From Cupidesulfovibrio sp000226255 (GTDB lineage: Bacteria; Desulfobacterota; Desulfovibrionia; Desulfovibrionales; Desulfovibrionaceae): a DNA stretch of 64,000 nt. The stretch's first letter is position 1; each line of letters opens with the position of its first letter. The stretch spans positions 2,604,001-2,668,000 of the forward strand of contig NZ_AP036014.1 of NCBI RefSeq assembly GCF_003402415.2. Reading direction: 5' to 3'. Made by a program: the position numbers and the translations under genes. Positions 9,368 to 18,532 of this stretch are shown piece after piece. The notes beneath the pieces were generated by a model. The model saw only the letters and a list, made by a program, of their open reading frames with translations. It ran no database searches and had not been told where the DNA came from.

Positions 9368-9418
9368 GCGTGCCCGTTAGGCGAGTCCGCGAGCCTCACG
9401 GGCATCGAGCGCAGAGCG
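9368..9418 (+). repeat. Small nested hairpin repeat, copy A
   Basis: It contains CCCGTTAGGC and GCCTCACGGG, an imperfect palindrome with one central mismatch, followed by GGCATCGAGCGCAGAGCG. It resembles copy C at 13835-13891 and the reverse complement of copy B at 9459-9510. It interrupts the left internal loop of the fabH-proximal element. Confidence 0.65.
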
Positions 9419-9458
9419 GTCAAACTTCGCCTGCCATGTCGGTCAAATACGATAAGAG

Positions 9459-9510
9459 CGCGCTGCGGTCCTCATCCGTAAGGCTCGCAAGCTCGCCAAA
9501 CGGCTGAGGC
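9459..9510 (-). repeat. Small nested hairpin repeat, copy B
   Basis: Read on the minus strand it gives CAGCCGTTTGGCGAGC, then GCCTTACGGATG, then GACCGCAGCGCG, closely matching copy C. It splits the apex of the structured element right after AAGAG; uninterrupted copies have TATACTCCC there. This is direct evidence of insertion. Confidence 0.7.
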
Positions 9511-9629
9511 ATATTCCCTCATGGCAGGCTCGTTTTCCTCGCCAGCAACAAAAAATCAACGTGCGCAGGGGCTGTGGGACTCCTGAAGAGATTCAAAACT
9601 GCCCCTCAGGGTACCCCGAAACGGGCCAA

Positions 9630-9658
9630 TTGAAGTCGCACTGTCTTTGCGGTATAAG
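9630..9658 (+). promoter_or_regulatory. Probable fabG-acpP promoter
   Basis: TTGAAG at 9630-9635 and TATAAG at 9653-9658 are separated by exactly 17 bases. The start site would be near 9665, about 30 nt before the fabG ATG. This gives the elongation genes their own promoter downstream of the repeat element. Confidence 0.65.
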
Positions 9659-9696
9659 GCGGTGCCCTTTGCAACCCGCAACATGAGAAAGGCCGA

Positions 9697-10440
9697 ATGA
9701 GCGAACTCACTTCCACCGCGCTGGTCACCGGGGGCTCCCGGGGCATCGGCAAGGCCGTGGCGGAAACCCTGGCCCGCGAGGGCTTTCAGGTCTACCTCAC
9801 CTACGTGAGCAAGCCCGAGGAAGCCGAAGCCGTGGCCGCGGGCATCAACGCCGCCGGCGGTTCGGCGCGCGCCTTCAGGCTGGACGTTTCCGACGCCGCC
9901 GCAGTGGCCGCGTTCTTTCAGGAAGAAATCAGGGAAAAGGTCGTCCTCGACGTGCTCGTGAACAACGCGGGCATCACCAAGGACGGGCTCATCCTGCGCA
10001 TGAAGGACGAGGACTTCGACCGCGTGCTGGACGTGAACCTTTCCGGCGCGTTCACCTGCCTGCGCGAGGCGGCCAAGCTGATGACCAAGCAGCGCAGGGG
10101 CCGCATCGTCAACATCACCTCGGTGGTGGGGCAGATGGGCAATGCCGGGCAGGTCAACTATTCCGCCGCCAAGGCGGGGCTGATCGGCATGACCAAGTCC
10201 GCCGCCAAGGAACTTGCCGGGCGCAACGTCACGGTCAACGCCGTGGCCCCCGGCTTCATCGAAACAGACATGACCGCGAAGCTCACCGACGAGATTCGCG
10301 CGGCATATATCGAAGCCATCCCGCTCCGGCGTCTGGGCCTGCCCCAGGACATCGCCGATGCCGTGGCCTTTCTGGCTTCCGATAAGGCGGGCTACATCAC
10401 CGGGCAGGTCATCGCCGTCAACGGCGGCATGTACTGCTAG
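9697..10440 (+). CDS. fabG: 3-oxoacyl-ACP reductase
   Basis: This 247-aa short-chain dehydrogenase has the NADPH-binding TGGSRGIGKAVA loop at residues 9-20, the NNAG motif, Ser in NITSVVGQMGNAG, and the YSAAKAG catalytic Tyr/Lys. It reduces 3-ketoacyl-ACP in each elongation cycle. A probable promoter lies just upstream, and acpP follows after 62 nt with a GGAGGGACC ribosome site. Confidence 0.96.
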   Translation: MSELTSTALVTGGSRGIGKAVAETLAREGFQVYLTYVSKPEEAEAVAAGINAAGGSARAFRLDVSDAAAVAAFFQEEIREKVVLDVLVNNAGITKDGLILRMKDEDFDRVLDVNLSGAFTCLREAAKLMTKQRRGRIVNITSVVGQMGNAGQVNYSAAKAGLIGMTKSAAKELAGRNVTVNAVAPGFIETDMTAKLTDEIRAAYIEAIPLRRLGLPQDIADAVAFLASDKAGYITGQVIAVNGGMYC

Positions 10441-10502
10441 TTCCCCGCCGCGTACGCAGCACCGACCGGCACCGAAACGAGAAAAACAGCATTGGAGGGA
10501 CC

Positions 10503-10733
10503 ATGTCCGTTGAAGAGAAAATCACGAAGATCATCATGGATCAGCTTGGCGTGTCCGCCGAAGAAGTGAAGCCCGAAGCCTCCTTCGTGGAAGACCTTGG
10601 CGCCGACTCGCTCGACCTGACCGAACTGATAATGGCCATGGAAGAGGAATTCGGCACCGAAATCGACGATGACGATGCCCAGAAGATCCTCAAGGTCAAG
10701 GACGCCATCGCCTACATCAAGAGCAAGCAGTAG
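10503..10733 (+). CDS. acpP: Acyl carrier protein
   Basis: This 76-aa acidic protein carries the phosphopantetheine attachment motif LGADSLDLTELIMAMEEEFG, with Ser at about residue 37. It is the carrier for all acyl intermediates of the neighbouring Fab enzymes. A GGAGGG ribosome site lies next to the ATG. A 12-bp hairpin downstream may attenuate readthrough into fabF. Confidence 0.97.
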   Translation: MSVEEKITKIIMDQLGVSAEEVKPEASFVEDLGADSLDLTELIMAMEEEFGTEIDDDDAQKILKVKDAIAYIKSKQ

Positions 10734-10767
10734 GGCTTGTTCTTCACGTAACGAAGATCGCATGCGG

Positions 10768-10794
10768 GCGTCTTATGACGAGGTCATAAGACGC
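10768..10794 (+). terminator. Hairpin between acpP and fabF, possible attenuator
   Basis: The perfect stem GCGTCTTATGAC / GTCATAAGACGC has a three-base GAG loop. Only a weak CTCTCGCGCTTTT follows, so it is not a textbook terminator. It could partly end transcription after acpP or protect its mRNA, which would suit the high demand for ACP. Confidence 0.6.
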
Positions 10795-10913
10795 TCTCGC
10801 GCTTTTCTTCCGCACGGCCGAAACCACGCGAACGGCGCGCAACCACTCGCCATCGTTCCACATCCATCCCGTTCGCGCGAACTCGGCCCCACTACCGCCA
10901 AGAGGAAATCTTA

Positions 10914-12161
10914 ATGACCGGAAAGCGTGTCGTCGTGACCGGCCTTGCGGCCATCACCCCCCTTGGTAACGACCTTGCGACAAGCTGGGAGAACCTGGTG
11001 GCCGGAAGGTCCGGCATCGGGCCCATCACCCACTTCGACGCTTCGGAGTACACCTCGCGCATCGCCGGCGAGGTCAAGGGTTTCGACCCGGAACAGCACA
11101 TCCCGGCCAAGCAGGCCAAGCGCATGGACCGCTTCGTCCAGTTCGCGGTGGCGTCCGGCAAGATGCTCGTCGAGCATTCCGGCCTCGTCATCGACGATTC
11201 CAACGCCCACCGCGTGGGCGTGCTGCTGGGCGTGGGGCTTGGCGGGCTTCAGACCATTGAGGTCTTCCACTCCAAGCTCATGGAGTCTGGGCCCAACCGC
11301 GTCTCGCCGTTCATGATCCCCATGCTGATATCCAACATGGCGCCCGGCCAGGTCTCCATCTTCACCGGGGCCAAGGGGCCCAACCTGGTGACCACCAGCG
11401 CCTGCGCATCGGGCCAGCACGCCATCGGCTACGCGTACACCGACATCGTCATGGGCCGCTGCGACGCGGTGATCACCGGCGGGGTGGAAGCCACCATCAC
11501 GCCCATGGGCGTTTCGGGCTTCACCGCCCTGAAGGCCCTGTCCACCGCCCGCAACGACGACCCCACCAAGGCGTCGCGTCCGTTCGACAACGAGCGCGAC
11601 GGCTTCGTCATCGGTGAAGGCTCGGGCTTCCTGATGCTGGAATCGCTGGAATCGGCCCAGGCGCGCGGCGCTACCATCTACGCCGAAGTGGTGGGCTACG
11701 GCGCATCCGGCGACGCCTATCACATGACCGCCCCGCACGAGGACGGCCTGGGCATGGCGCAGGCCATGCTGGCCGCCATCAACGAGGCGGGCATCCGTCC
11801 CGAGGACGTGGACCACATCAACGCCCACGCAACCTCGACGCATCTCAACGACCTGTGCGAAACCAAAGCCATCAAGAAGGTGTTCGGCGACCACGCCAAG
11901 AACATCCGCATCACGGCCAACAAGTCCATGACCGGGCACCTGCTGGGTGCGGCGGGCGGGATGGAGGGCGTGTTCAGCGTCATGACGCTGCACACCGGCA
12001 TCATCCCCGGCACCATCAACCGCGACACCCCGGACCCCGAGTGCGACCTGAACTACATGGCCAGCGGCTCGGAAAAGCACCAGGCCGAATACGCGCTGTG
12101 CAACTCGTTCGGCTTCGGCGGGACGAACTGCTGCATGCTCTACAAGCGCTGGAAGGGTTAA
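10914..12161 (+). CDS. fabF: Beta-ketoacyl-ACP synthase II
   Basis: This 415-aa thiolase-fold condensing enzyme elongates acyl-ACP with malonyl-ACP. The active Cys lies in TTSACASGQHAIGYAY, with His in HATSTHLND and in NKSMTGHLLGAAGG. The N-terminal RVVVTGLAAITPLGND is typical. An AAGAGGAAA site precedes the start. A structured repeat element begins five bases after the stop, followed by a GC hairpin and glyA. Confidence 0.96.
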   Translation: MTGKRVVVTGLAAITPLGNDLATSWENLVAGRSGIGPITHFDASEYTSRIAGEVKGFDPEQHIPAKQAKRMDRFVQFAVASGKMLVEHSGLVIDDSNAHRVGVLLGVGLGGLQTIEVFHSKLMESGPNRVSPFMIPMLISNMAPGQVSIFTGAKGPNLVTTSACASGQHAIGYAYTDIVMGRCDAVITGGVEATITPMGVSGFTALKALSTARNDDPTKASRPFDNERDGFVIGEGSGFLMLESLESAQARGATIYAEVVGYGASGDAYHMTAPHEDGLGMAQAMLAAINEAGIRPEDVDHINAHATSTHLNDLCETKAIKKVFGDHAKNIRITANKSMTGHLLGAAGGMEGVFSVMTLHTGIIPGTINRDTPDPECDLNYMASGSEKHQAEYALCNSFGFGGTNCCMLYKRWKG

Positions 12162-12165
12162 TATC

Positions 12166-12293
12166 GCAAACGCACGTATCACGGGCGGCTACGTCGTCAA
12201 AAAGCCTTTTTGCTCCAGTCGAATACCAAAGAGTATACTCCCTCCGCAAAAAGGCTTTTTTCCTCGTCCCCGCCTCGCGCTCCGCACGTTTGC
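12166..12293 (+). repeat. Structured intercistronic element, copy 2, after fabF
   Basis: Outer arms run from GCAAACGCACG (12166) to GCACGTTTGC (ends 12293) with several mismatches. The inner stem is a perfect 15-bp pair, AAAAAGCCTTTTTGC with GCAAAAAGGCTTTTT, unrelated in sequence to the inner stems of the other copies. The apex (12216-12243) has GTCGAATACC, AAAGAG and TATACTCCCTC. The conserved loop words ACGTCGTCA (left) and TTCCTCG (right) are present. It starts five bases after the fabF stop, in the same orientation. Confidence 0.82.
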
Positions 12294-12339
12294 AGTCCCG
12301 CTCGATATCGGACTCTGTCCGTACTCGCTTGCCTGAACG

Positions 12340-12376
12340 GGGGGTGCAGGGGGCTTGGCCCCCTGCCCGCCGGAGG
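12340..12376 (+). repeat. GC-rich hairpin of a Desulfovibrio-type intergenic repeat
   Basis: GCAGGGGG (12346) and CCCCCTGC (ends 12366) pair around CTTGG, followed by CCGCCGG. I recall similar sequences scattered between genes in Desulfovibrio genomes; this is the only copy in the window. There is no T-run, so it is not a clear terminator. The rest of the fabF-glyA gap shows no gene. Confidence 0.5.
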
Positions 12377-12479
12377 CTTGCAGAACATCTCCCCCCATAA
12401 GGGCGCGGGAGAACGATATTTCCAGAGGTCGCGCGGCATCCTGACGCCGCGCGGCCGCAACCATTCACGGAGGCGAACC

Positions 12480-13718
12480 ATGGACGAACTGCTGATTCAA
12501 GACCCGGAAGTGGGTCGCGCGGTCACTCTTGAAATCGAACGTCAGACCGGCAAGCTCGAACTCATCGCGTCCGAGAACTTCGTCTCCGCCGCCGTCCGCC
12601 AGGCGCAGGGCAGCGTGCTGACCCACAAGTACGCCGAAGGCTACCCCGGCAAGCGCTACTACGGCGGCTGCGAGTTCGTGGACATCGCGGAAAACCTGGC
12701 CATCGACCGCGCCAAGGCCATCTTCGGCTGCGGCTACGCCAACGTGCAGCCCCATTCCGGCAGCCAGGCCAACATGGGCGTGTACTTCGCCTGCCTGAAG
12801 CCGGGCGACACCATCCTGGGCATGAACCTTTCGCACGGCGGGCACCTGACCCACGGCAGCCCGGTGAACTTCTCCGGCCGCCTGTACAACGTGGTGTTCT
12901 ACGGCGTGAAGAAGGAAACCGGCTACATCGACTACGACGAAGTGGCCGCCCTTGCCCGCGAGCACAAGCCCGCCCTGATCGTGGCCGGGGCCAGCGCCTA
13001 CCCGCGCACCATCGACTTCGCCCGGTTCCGCGCCATTGCCGACGAGGTGGGCGCGAAGCTGATGGTGGACATGGCCCACATCGCGGGCCTGGTGGCCACC
13101 GGCCTGCATCCCACCCCAATCGGGCAGGCCCACTTCACCACCACCACCACCCACAAGACCCTGCGCGGCCCGCGCGGCGGCATGATCCTTTCCGACGAGG
13201 ACAACGCCAAGGTCCTGAACAGCCAGATATTCCCCGGCATCCAGGGCGGCCCGCTGATGCACGTCATCGCGGCCAAGGCGGTGGCCTTCGGCGAGGCGCT
13301 GCGCCCCACCTTCGCCGACTACCAGAAGCAGGTGGTGAAGAACGCCGCAAGGCTGGCCGGTTGCCTGACCGCCGCCGGGTACGACCTGGTTTCCGGCGGC
13401 ACCGATAACCACCTGATGCTCATGGACCTGACGTCCAAGGACATCACCGGCAAGGACGCCGAGCACGCGCTGGACAAGGCGGGCATGACCGCCAACAAGA
13501 ACACCGTGCCCTTCGAGACCCGCTCGCCCTTCGTGACCTCTGGCGTGCGCCTGGGCACCCCCGCCCTGACCACGCGCGGCATGAAGGAAGCGGAAATGGA
13601 AAAGGTGGCCGCGTGGATCGTGGACGCCCTGACCAACGTGAACAACGAGACCCGCCTTGCGGCCATCAGCCGCGAAGTGGAAGTCTTCGCGCGGCAGTTC
13701 CCGCTGTTCGCCTGGTAG
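12480..13718 (+). CDS. glyA: Serine hydroxymethyltransferase
   Basis: This 412-aa PLP enzyme interconverts serine and glycine with tetrahydrofolate. The PLP lysine lies in TTTTHKTLRGPRGG; YAEGYPGKRYYGG and PHSGSQAN are conserved substrate-site segments. The start MDELLIQDPEVG follows ACGGAGGCGAACC and gives the standard length; a reading from further upstream would cross the repeat element. No glycine riboswitch was seen. It is followed by a G-rich repeat and a dCMP deaminase gene. Confidence 0.97.
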   Translation: MDELLIQDPEVGRAVTLEIERQTGKLELIASENFVSAAVRQAQGSVLTHKYAEGYPGKRYYGGCEFVDIAENLAIDRAKAIFGCGYANVQPHSGSQANMGVYFACLKPGDTILGMNLSHGGHLTHGSPVNFSGRLYNVVFYGVKKETGYIDYDEVAALAREHKPALIVAGASAYPRTIDFARFRAIADEVGAKLMVDMAHIAGLVATGLHPTPIGQAHFTTTTTHKTLRGPRGGMILSDEDNAKVLNSQIFPGIQGGPLMHVIAAKAVAFGEALRPTFADYQKQVVKNAARLAGCLTAAGYDLVSGGTDNHLMLMDLTSKDITGKDAEHALDKAGMTANKNTVPFETRSPFVTSGVRLGTPALTTRGMKEAEMEKVAAWIVDALTNVNNETRLAAISREVEVFARQFPLFAW

Positions 13719-13786
13719 GCCGGACTAGCGCCGCTGCAACGTCGCGGGCTGTCATGAATGATTTCCCGCGTTGTGCAGGCCGTTCC

Positions 13787-13910
13787 TAATTAAAGAGTTT
13801 GGGGGGGGAGGGGTCCGGGGAGGGAGACCCTTTGCGGCAGCCGTTAGGTATGCGCGTAGCGCGAACCTTACGGATGGCGACCGCAGAGCGTCAAAGGGTC
13901 CCCTCCCCGG
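13787..13910 (+). repeat. G-rich hairpin repeat, copy 1, split by a small nested repeat
   Basis: It starts TAATTAAAGAGTTTGGGGGG and forms the stem CCGGGGAGGGAGACCCTTTG / CAAAGGGTCCCCTCCCCGG. The loop is filled by the 57-nt small repeat at 13835-13891. Two further copies at 27479 and 27661 have only a few bases in the loop, so this copy was interrupted exactly at its apex. Confidence 0.75.
13835..13891 (+). repeat. Small nested hairpin repeat, copy C
   Basis: It contains CCGTTAGGT and ACCTTACGG with one central T-T mismatch, an inner GCGC-GTA-GCGC, then GGATGGCGACCGCAGAGCG. It sits at the apex of the G-rich hairpin and matches the two insertions in the fabH-proximal element. Confidence 0.7.
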
Positions 13911-13943
13911 CTCTTCTTCCTGCAATCACCGACAGAGGCCACC

Positions 13944-14507
13944 ATGTCCACGCTGTCCCGCCTCCCCTGGCCCCAGTATTTCATGGAGATCACCTACCTC
14001 GTGGCCGAACGCTCCACCTGCACCCGGCGCAAGGTGGGGGCCATCGCGGTGAAGGACAAGCGCATCCTGGCCACGGGGTACAACGGCGCGCCCTCGGGCG
14101 TGGCCCACTGCCTGGACGTGGGCTGCCTGCGCACCCAGTTGGGCGTGCCTTCCGGCCAGCGCCACGAAATCTGCCGGGGGCTGCACGCGGAACAGAACGT
14201 CATCGTGCAGGCCGCCATCCACGGCATTTCGCTTGCCGGGTCAGAAATCTACTGCACCACCCAGCCCTGCCTGATCTGCACCAAGATGCTCATCAACTGC
14301 GGCGTCACGGCCATCCGCTACGCGGAATCGTACCCCGACCAACTGGCCGAGGACATGCTGCGCGAATCGGGCGTGCGGTACGAGGTGCTGCCCTTCACCC
14401 CGCGCGCGGGCAGTCCCTGCGTTCCGCCGAACCTCCCCACTCCGCCGGACGGCACCGGGGGCACCACCGGGGGCTGCGGTGGCGGCTGCGCCTGCGGGGG
14501 CAGGTAG
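13944..14507 (+). CDS. dCMP deaminase (ComEB-like)
   Basis: This 187-aa zinc-dependent cytidine-deaminase-fold protein would convert dCMP to dUMP for thymidylate synthesis. The catalytic HAEQN motif and PCLICTKM zinc ligands are present, and CTRRKVGAIAVKDKRILATGYNG is typical of the dCMP deaminase family. The C-terminal about 35 residues are a Pro/Gly tail ending in CGGGCACGGR, a cysteine-glycine stretch outside the usual fold. ribD follows after six bases. Confidence 0.88.
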   Translation: MSTLSRLPWPQYFMEITYLVAERSTCTRRKVGAIAVKDKRILATGYNGAPSGVAHCLDVGCLRTQLGVPSGQRHEICRGLHAEQNVIVQAAIHGISLAGSEIYCTTQPCLICTKMLINCGVTAIRYAESYPDQLAEDMLRESGVRYEVLPFTPRAGSPCVPPNLPTPPDGTGGTTGGCGGGCACGGR

Positions 14508-14513
14508 GCTCCC

Positions 14514-15752
14514 ATGACCGCGCCCCATCCGTTCCACGCGTTCATGGGCGAGGCCATCGCCCTCGCCCGGCGCGGCCGCTGGCGCGCAGCGCCCAACCCC
14601 ACGGTGGGCGCGGTGCTGGTGCGCGACGGTCAGGTAATGGCGCGCGGCTATCACACGGCCTGCGGCATGCCCCACGCCGAGGTGGAATGCCTGCGCGACG
14701 CGGCGGCAAACGGCGTGGACCCGGCCGGGTGCACGCTGGTGGTCACGCTGGAGCCGTGCAACCACCACGGCAAGACGCCCCCCTGCTCGCAGGCGGTGCT
14801 GGCGGCGGGCATCCGCCACGTGGTGGTGGGCATGGCAGACCCCAACCCAGTGGCCCAGGGCGGGGCGGAATTTCTGCGCCAGCACGGCGTGCGTGTGGAC
14901 GTGGGCGTGCGCGAACAGGACTGCCGCGACCTGGTGGCCGACTTCGTCACCTGGAAGCTGACGGACCAGCCCTACGTCATCCTGAAGCTGGCCAGCACGC
15001 TGGACGGTCGCATCGCCACCCGCGCGGGCCATTCGCAGTGGATAAGCTGCGCGGCCTCGCGCCGCCGGGTGCATGGCATCCGCGCGGGCGCGGGCCATGC
15101 CGGGGGCGCGGTGCTTGTGGGCGGCTCCACCCTGTTCGCCGACAACCCGCTGCTGACCGCCCGCTGCGGCGATTTTTCCGATGCGTTTCCCGCCGCTCCC
15201 CAAGGGGACTGCTCCCGCGTTGACGGTGCGGACGCCCCGCGCCGCCAGCCGCTGGCCGTGGCCGTCACCTCGCGCCTGGATGAGGTGGCCGCGCGGGCCG
15301 GTGAACTGGCGCTACTGCAACAGCGGGCGGCCGAAACCATTTTCTGGACCACGGAGCCCGCCTCCGCCTCCCCTGCCGCCGACGCGGTGCGCGCCACGGG
15401 CGCGCGGGTGTGGGGCCTGCCTGTCGCAAGCGACACGGCTGGCACGGGCGGCACGGCTGGCGCGAAGCTGGACCTGCGCGCTGGCCTGGCCCGGTTGCGG
15501 GCCGAGGCCGGTTGCCTGTACGTGCTGTGCGAGGGCGGCGGGCAGTTGGGCCTGGCCCTGCTGGAAGCCGGGCTGGTGCACGAGTTCGAGTTGCACCTGG
15601 CCCCCAAGGTGCTGGGCGACAACGCGGCGCGCCCCCTGTTCGACGGCCGCGCCCCCCTGCGCATGGACGACGCGCTGGGTTTGCGCGTGGCCGCCACCGC
15701 ACCCAGCGGGGAGGACATCATCGTCACCCTGCGCCCCGGGGACTGTTTCTAA
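14514..15752 (+). CDS. ribD: Bifunctional riboflavin deaminase/reductase
   Basis: The 412-aa protein joins an N-terminal deaminase domain (HAEVEC and PCNHHGKTPPC zinc motifs, residues 50-90) to a C-terminal reductase domain from about residue 150 (YVILKLASTLDGRIATRAGHS). It performs the second and third steps of riboflavin synthesis. The reductase domain carries a low-complexity Gly/Thr/Ala segment encoded by 9-nt repeats near 15436-15472. A structured repeat element follows the stop and separates ribD from ribE. Confidence 0.95.
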   Translation: MTAPHPFHAFMGEAIALARRGRWRAAPNPTVGAVLVRDGQVMARGYHTACGMPHAEVECLRDAAANGVDPAGCTLVVTLEPCNHHGKTPPCSQAVLAAGIRHVVVGMADPNPVAQGGAEFLRQHGVRVDVGVREQDCRDLVADFVTWKLTDQPYVILKLASTLDGRIATRAGHSQWISCAASRRRVHGIRAGAGHAGGAVLVGGSTLFADNPLLTARCGDFSDAFPAAPQGDCSRVDGADAPRRQPLAVAVTSRLDEVAARAGELALLQQRAAETIFWTTEPASASPAADAVRATGARVWGLPVASDTAGTGGTAGAKLDLRAGLARLRAEAGCLYVLCEGGGQLGLALLEAGLVHEFELHLAPKVLGDNAARPLFDGRAPLRMDDALGLRVAATAPSGEDIIVTLRPGDCF

Positions 15753-15753
15753 C

Positions 15754-15870
15754 TTGTCCTTTCGTCCGTTGGCGATGTCACACTTCACCTGCCATGTCGG
15801 TCAAATACGACAAGAGTATACTCCCTCATGGCAGGCTCGTTTTCCTTGCCAACGGACGAACGTCCTGCGT
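15754..15870 (+). repeat. Structured intercistronic element, copy 3, between ribD and ribE
   Basis: This is the clearest uninterrupted copy. Outer stem CGTCCGTTGGC (15763) / GCCAACGGACG (15848) is perfect. The left loop has GATGTCACA and the right has TTTCCTTG. The inner stem is CCTGCCATG / CATGGCAGG. The apex (15799-15827) reads GGTCAAATACGAC then AAGAGTATACTCCCTC, where ATAC can pair with GTAT around GACAAGA. It starts two bases after the ribD stop. No FMN riboswitch is present in this gap. Confidence 0.85.
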
Positions 15871-15938
15871 TAGAAGCAGCCCCCAGGTTGTGTGATATAT
15901 CCCAGACAACGGCGGCACGCCGCCTCGGAGAGAGCTTC

Positions 15939-16631
15939 ATGTTCACCGGCATCATTCAGGGACAGGGCGGCATCGTGGCCGTGGAGAGCGCGGGCAAGGA
16001 AACCCGCCTGCGCATCCGGCCGCTGTTCGTGCTGTCCGACATCGTGGTGGGCGAATCCATCGCGGCCAACGGCGTGTGCCTGACCGTGGAAACCCACGGC
16101 GGCGCCCGCGACACCGCGTGGTACTCCTGCTACGCCTCGGCCGAAACCATGCGCCTGACCACCCTCGGCGACCTCAAAACCGGCGACAAGGTGAACCTGG
16201 AGCGGGCCCTGGCCATGGGCGACCGCCTGGGCGGGCACATGGTGGCGGGGCACGTGGACTGCGTGGCCACCGTGTCGGACGTCCGCCCGGAAGGCGAATC
16301 GCGCCGCTACCGGCTCACTTTTCCGCAAGAATTCGGCCCCCAGGTCATCCCCAAGGGCTCCGTGGCCCTTGACGGGGTGAGCCTGACGGTTAATCATTGT
16401 GGCCCGGATTTTCTGGAGGTCAACGTCATCCCCGAAACGCAGCGGGTCACCACCATCGCAGGGTGGAAGCCCGGAGTCCGCGTGAACATGGAGACGGACC
16501 TCATCGGCAAGTACGTGCAGCGCATGCTTTCGGCATGGCAGGGCGGCGCATCCGCCACCGGCCATGCCGCCTCCGGCTCCGGCGGGGGTGGCGGGCTGTC
16601 CGTGGAGTTTCTGAAGGAACACGGCTTTTAG
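15939..16631 (+). CDS. ribE: Riboflavin synthase, alpha subunit
   Basis: The 230-aa enzyme dismutates two lumazines to riboflavin. Two lumazine-binding repeats are visible, starting with MFTGIIQGQG and with DRLGGHMVAGHVD. The start is set by GGAGAGAGC; the upstream reading crosses the repeat element. A Gly/Ser-rich stretch precedes the last ten residues. ribBA follows. Confidence 0.95.
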   Translation: MFTGIIQGQGGIVAVESAGKETRLRIRPLFVLSDIVVGESIAANGVCLTVETHGGARDTAWYSCYASAETMRLTTLGDLKTGDKVNLERALAMGDRLGGHMVAGHVDCVATVSDVRPEGESRRYRLTFPQEFGPQVIPKGSVALDGVSLTVNHCGPDFLEVNVIPETQRVTTIAGWKPGVRVNMETDLIGKYVQRMLSAWQGGASATGHAASGSGGGGGLSVEFLKEHGF

Positions 16632-16727
16632 GTCCCGTCGCAGGGGACAGGAGCCGGGTCTTCATTCGTGTCGAACGACCAGAACGCCGCGCGCGCACGG
16701 GGCGGCGTCGCATATCCAGAGGTAGCC

Positions 16728-17957
<1,230 letters not shown>

Positions 17958-18057
17958 ACGACACGCAACCGCCCCGCCCGCGCCAGGCACCACCCGGCGC
18001 GGGCGGAGGACGGCCCCATATCACGCCCCGGCGCGCCGCCGGAAAAGGAGACCCCCA

Positions 18058-18528
18058 ATGCTGCACGTCAAGACCATCGAGGGCCAGTTCGACGCCAAGG
18101 GCCTGAAGTTCGCCATCCTCGCCACCCGTTTCAACGACTTCATCGTGGACCGCCTGGTGGGCGGTGCGGTGGACTACCTGGCCCGCCACGGCTGTGAGCG
18201 CGAGGACCTGACCATCGTCCGCGTTCCCGGCGCGTTCGAAATGCCCATCGTGGCCCAGAAGCTGGCCAAGAGCGGCCGCTACCACGGCATCATCGCCCTG
18301 GGCGCGGTCATTCGCGGGGCCACCCCCCACTTCGATTTCGTGGCCAACGAAGCCACCAAGGGCCTGGCCCACATTTCGCTCGATTCCGGCGTGCCCGTGG
18401 GCTTCGGCCTTTTGACCACCGATTCCATCGAGCAGGCCATCGAACGCGCGGGCACCAAGGCGGGCAACAAGGGCGTGGACGCCGCCGCCGCCGTGCTGGA
18501 AACCGTGCGCGTGATGGAGCAGCTGTAA
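18058..18528 (+). CDS. ribH: 6,7-dimethyl-8-ribityllumazine synthase
   Basis: This 156-aa protein condenses the RibA/RibD and RibB products to lumazine and forms icosahedral or pentameric shells in other bacteria. Seen are RFNDFIVDRLVGGAVDYL, PGAFEMP and GAVIRGATPHFDFVANEATKG, the substrate-binding signature. AAAAGGAGACCCCC precedes the start, and nusB starts four bases after the stop. Confidence 0.96.
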   Translation: MLHVKTIEGQFDAKGLKFAILATRFNDFIVDRLVGGAVDYLARHGCEREDLTIVRVPGAFEMPIVAQKLAKSGRYHGIIALGAVIRGATPHFDFVANEATKGLAHISLDSGVPVGFGLLTTDSIEQAIERAGTKAGNKGVDAAAAVLETVRVMEQL

Positions 18529-18532
18529 GCCC

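Larger units (their letters stand above)
9319..9560 (+). repeat. Structured intercistronic element, copy 1 (interrupted), after fabH
   Basis: This is copy 1 of a five-copy family (others at 12166, 15754, 33270, 63649). Outer arms GCTGGCG (9340) / CGCCAGC (9540) enclose inner arms CCTGCCATG / CATGGCAGG. The apex keeps GGTCAAATACGA and TAAGAG at 9441-9458, then resumes as ATATTCCCTC at 9511. The left internal loop and the apex are each interrupted by a small hairpin repeat (9368-9418 and 9459-9510). The conserved right-arm word TTCCTCGCC is present. It begins directly after the fabH stop in the fabH orientation. Confidence 0.75.

Noticed and set aside
15753..15938. FMN riboswitch before ribE
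   Set aside because: The conserved FMN-aptamer core was not present; the gap is explained by the structured repeat element.
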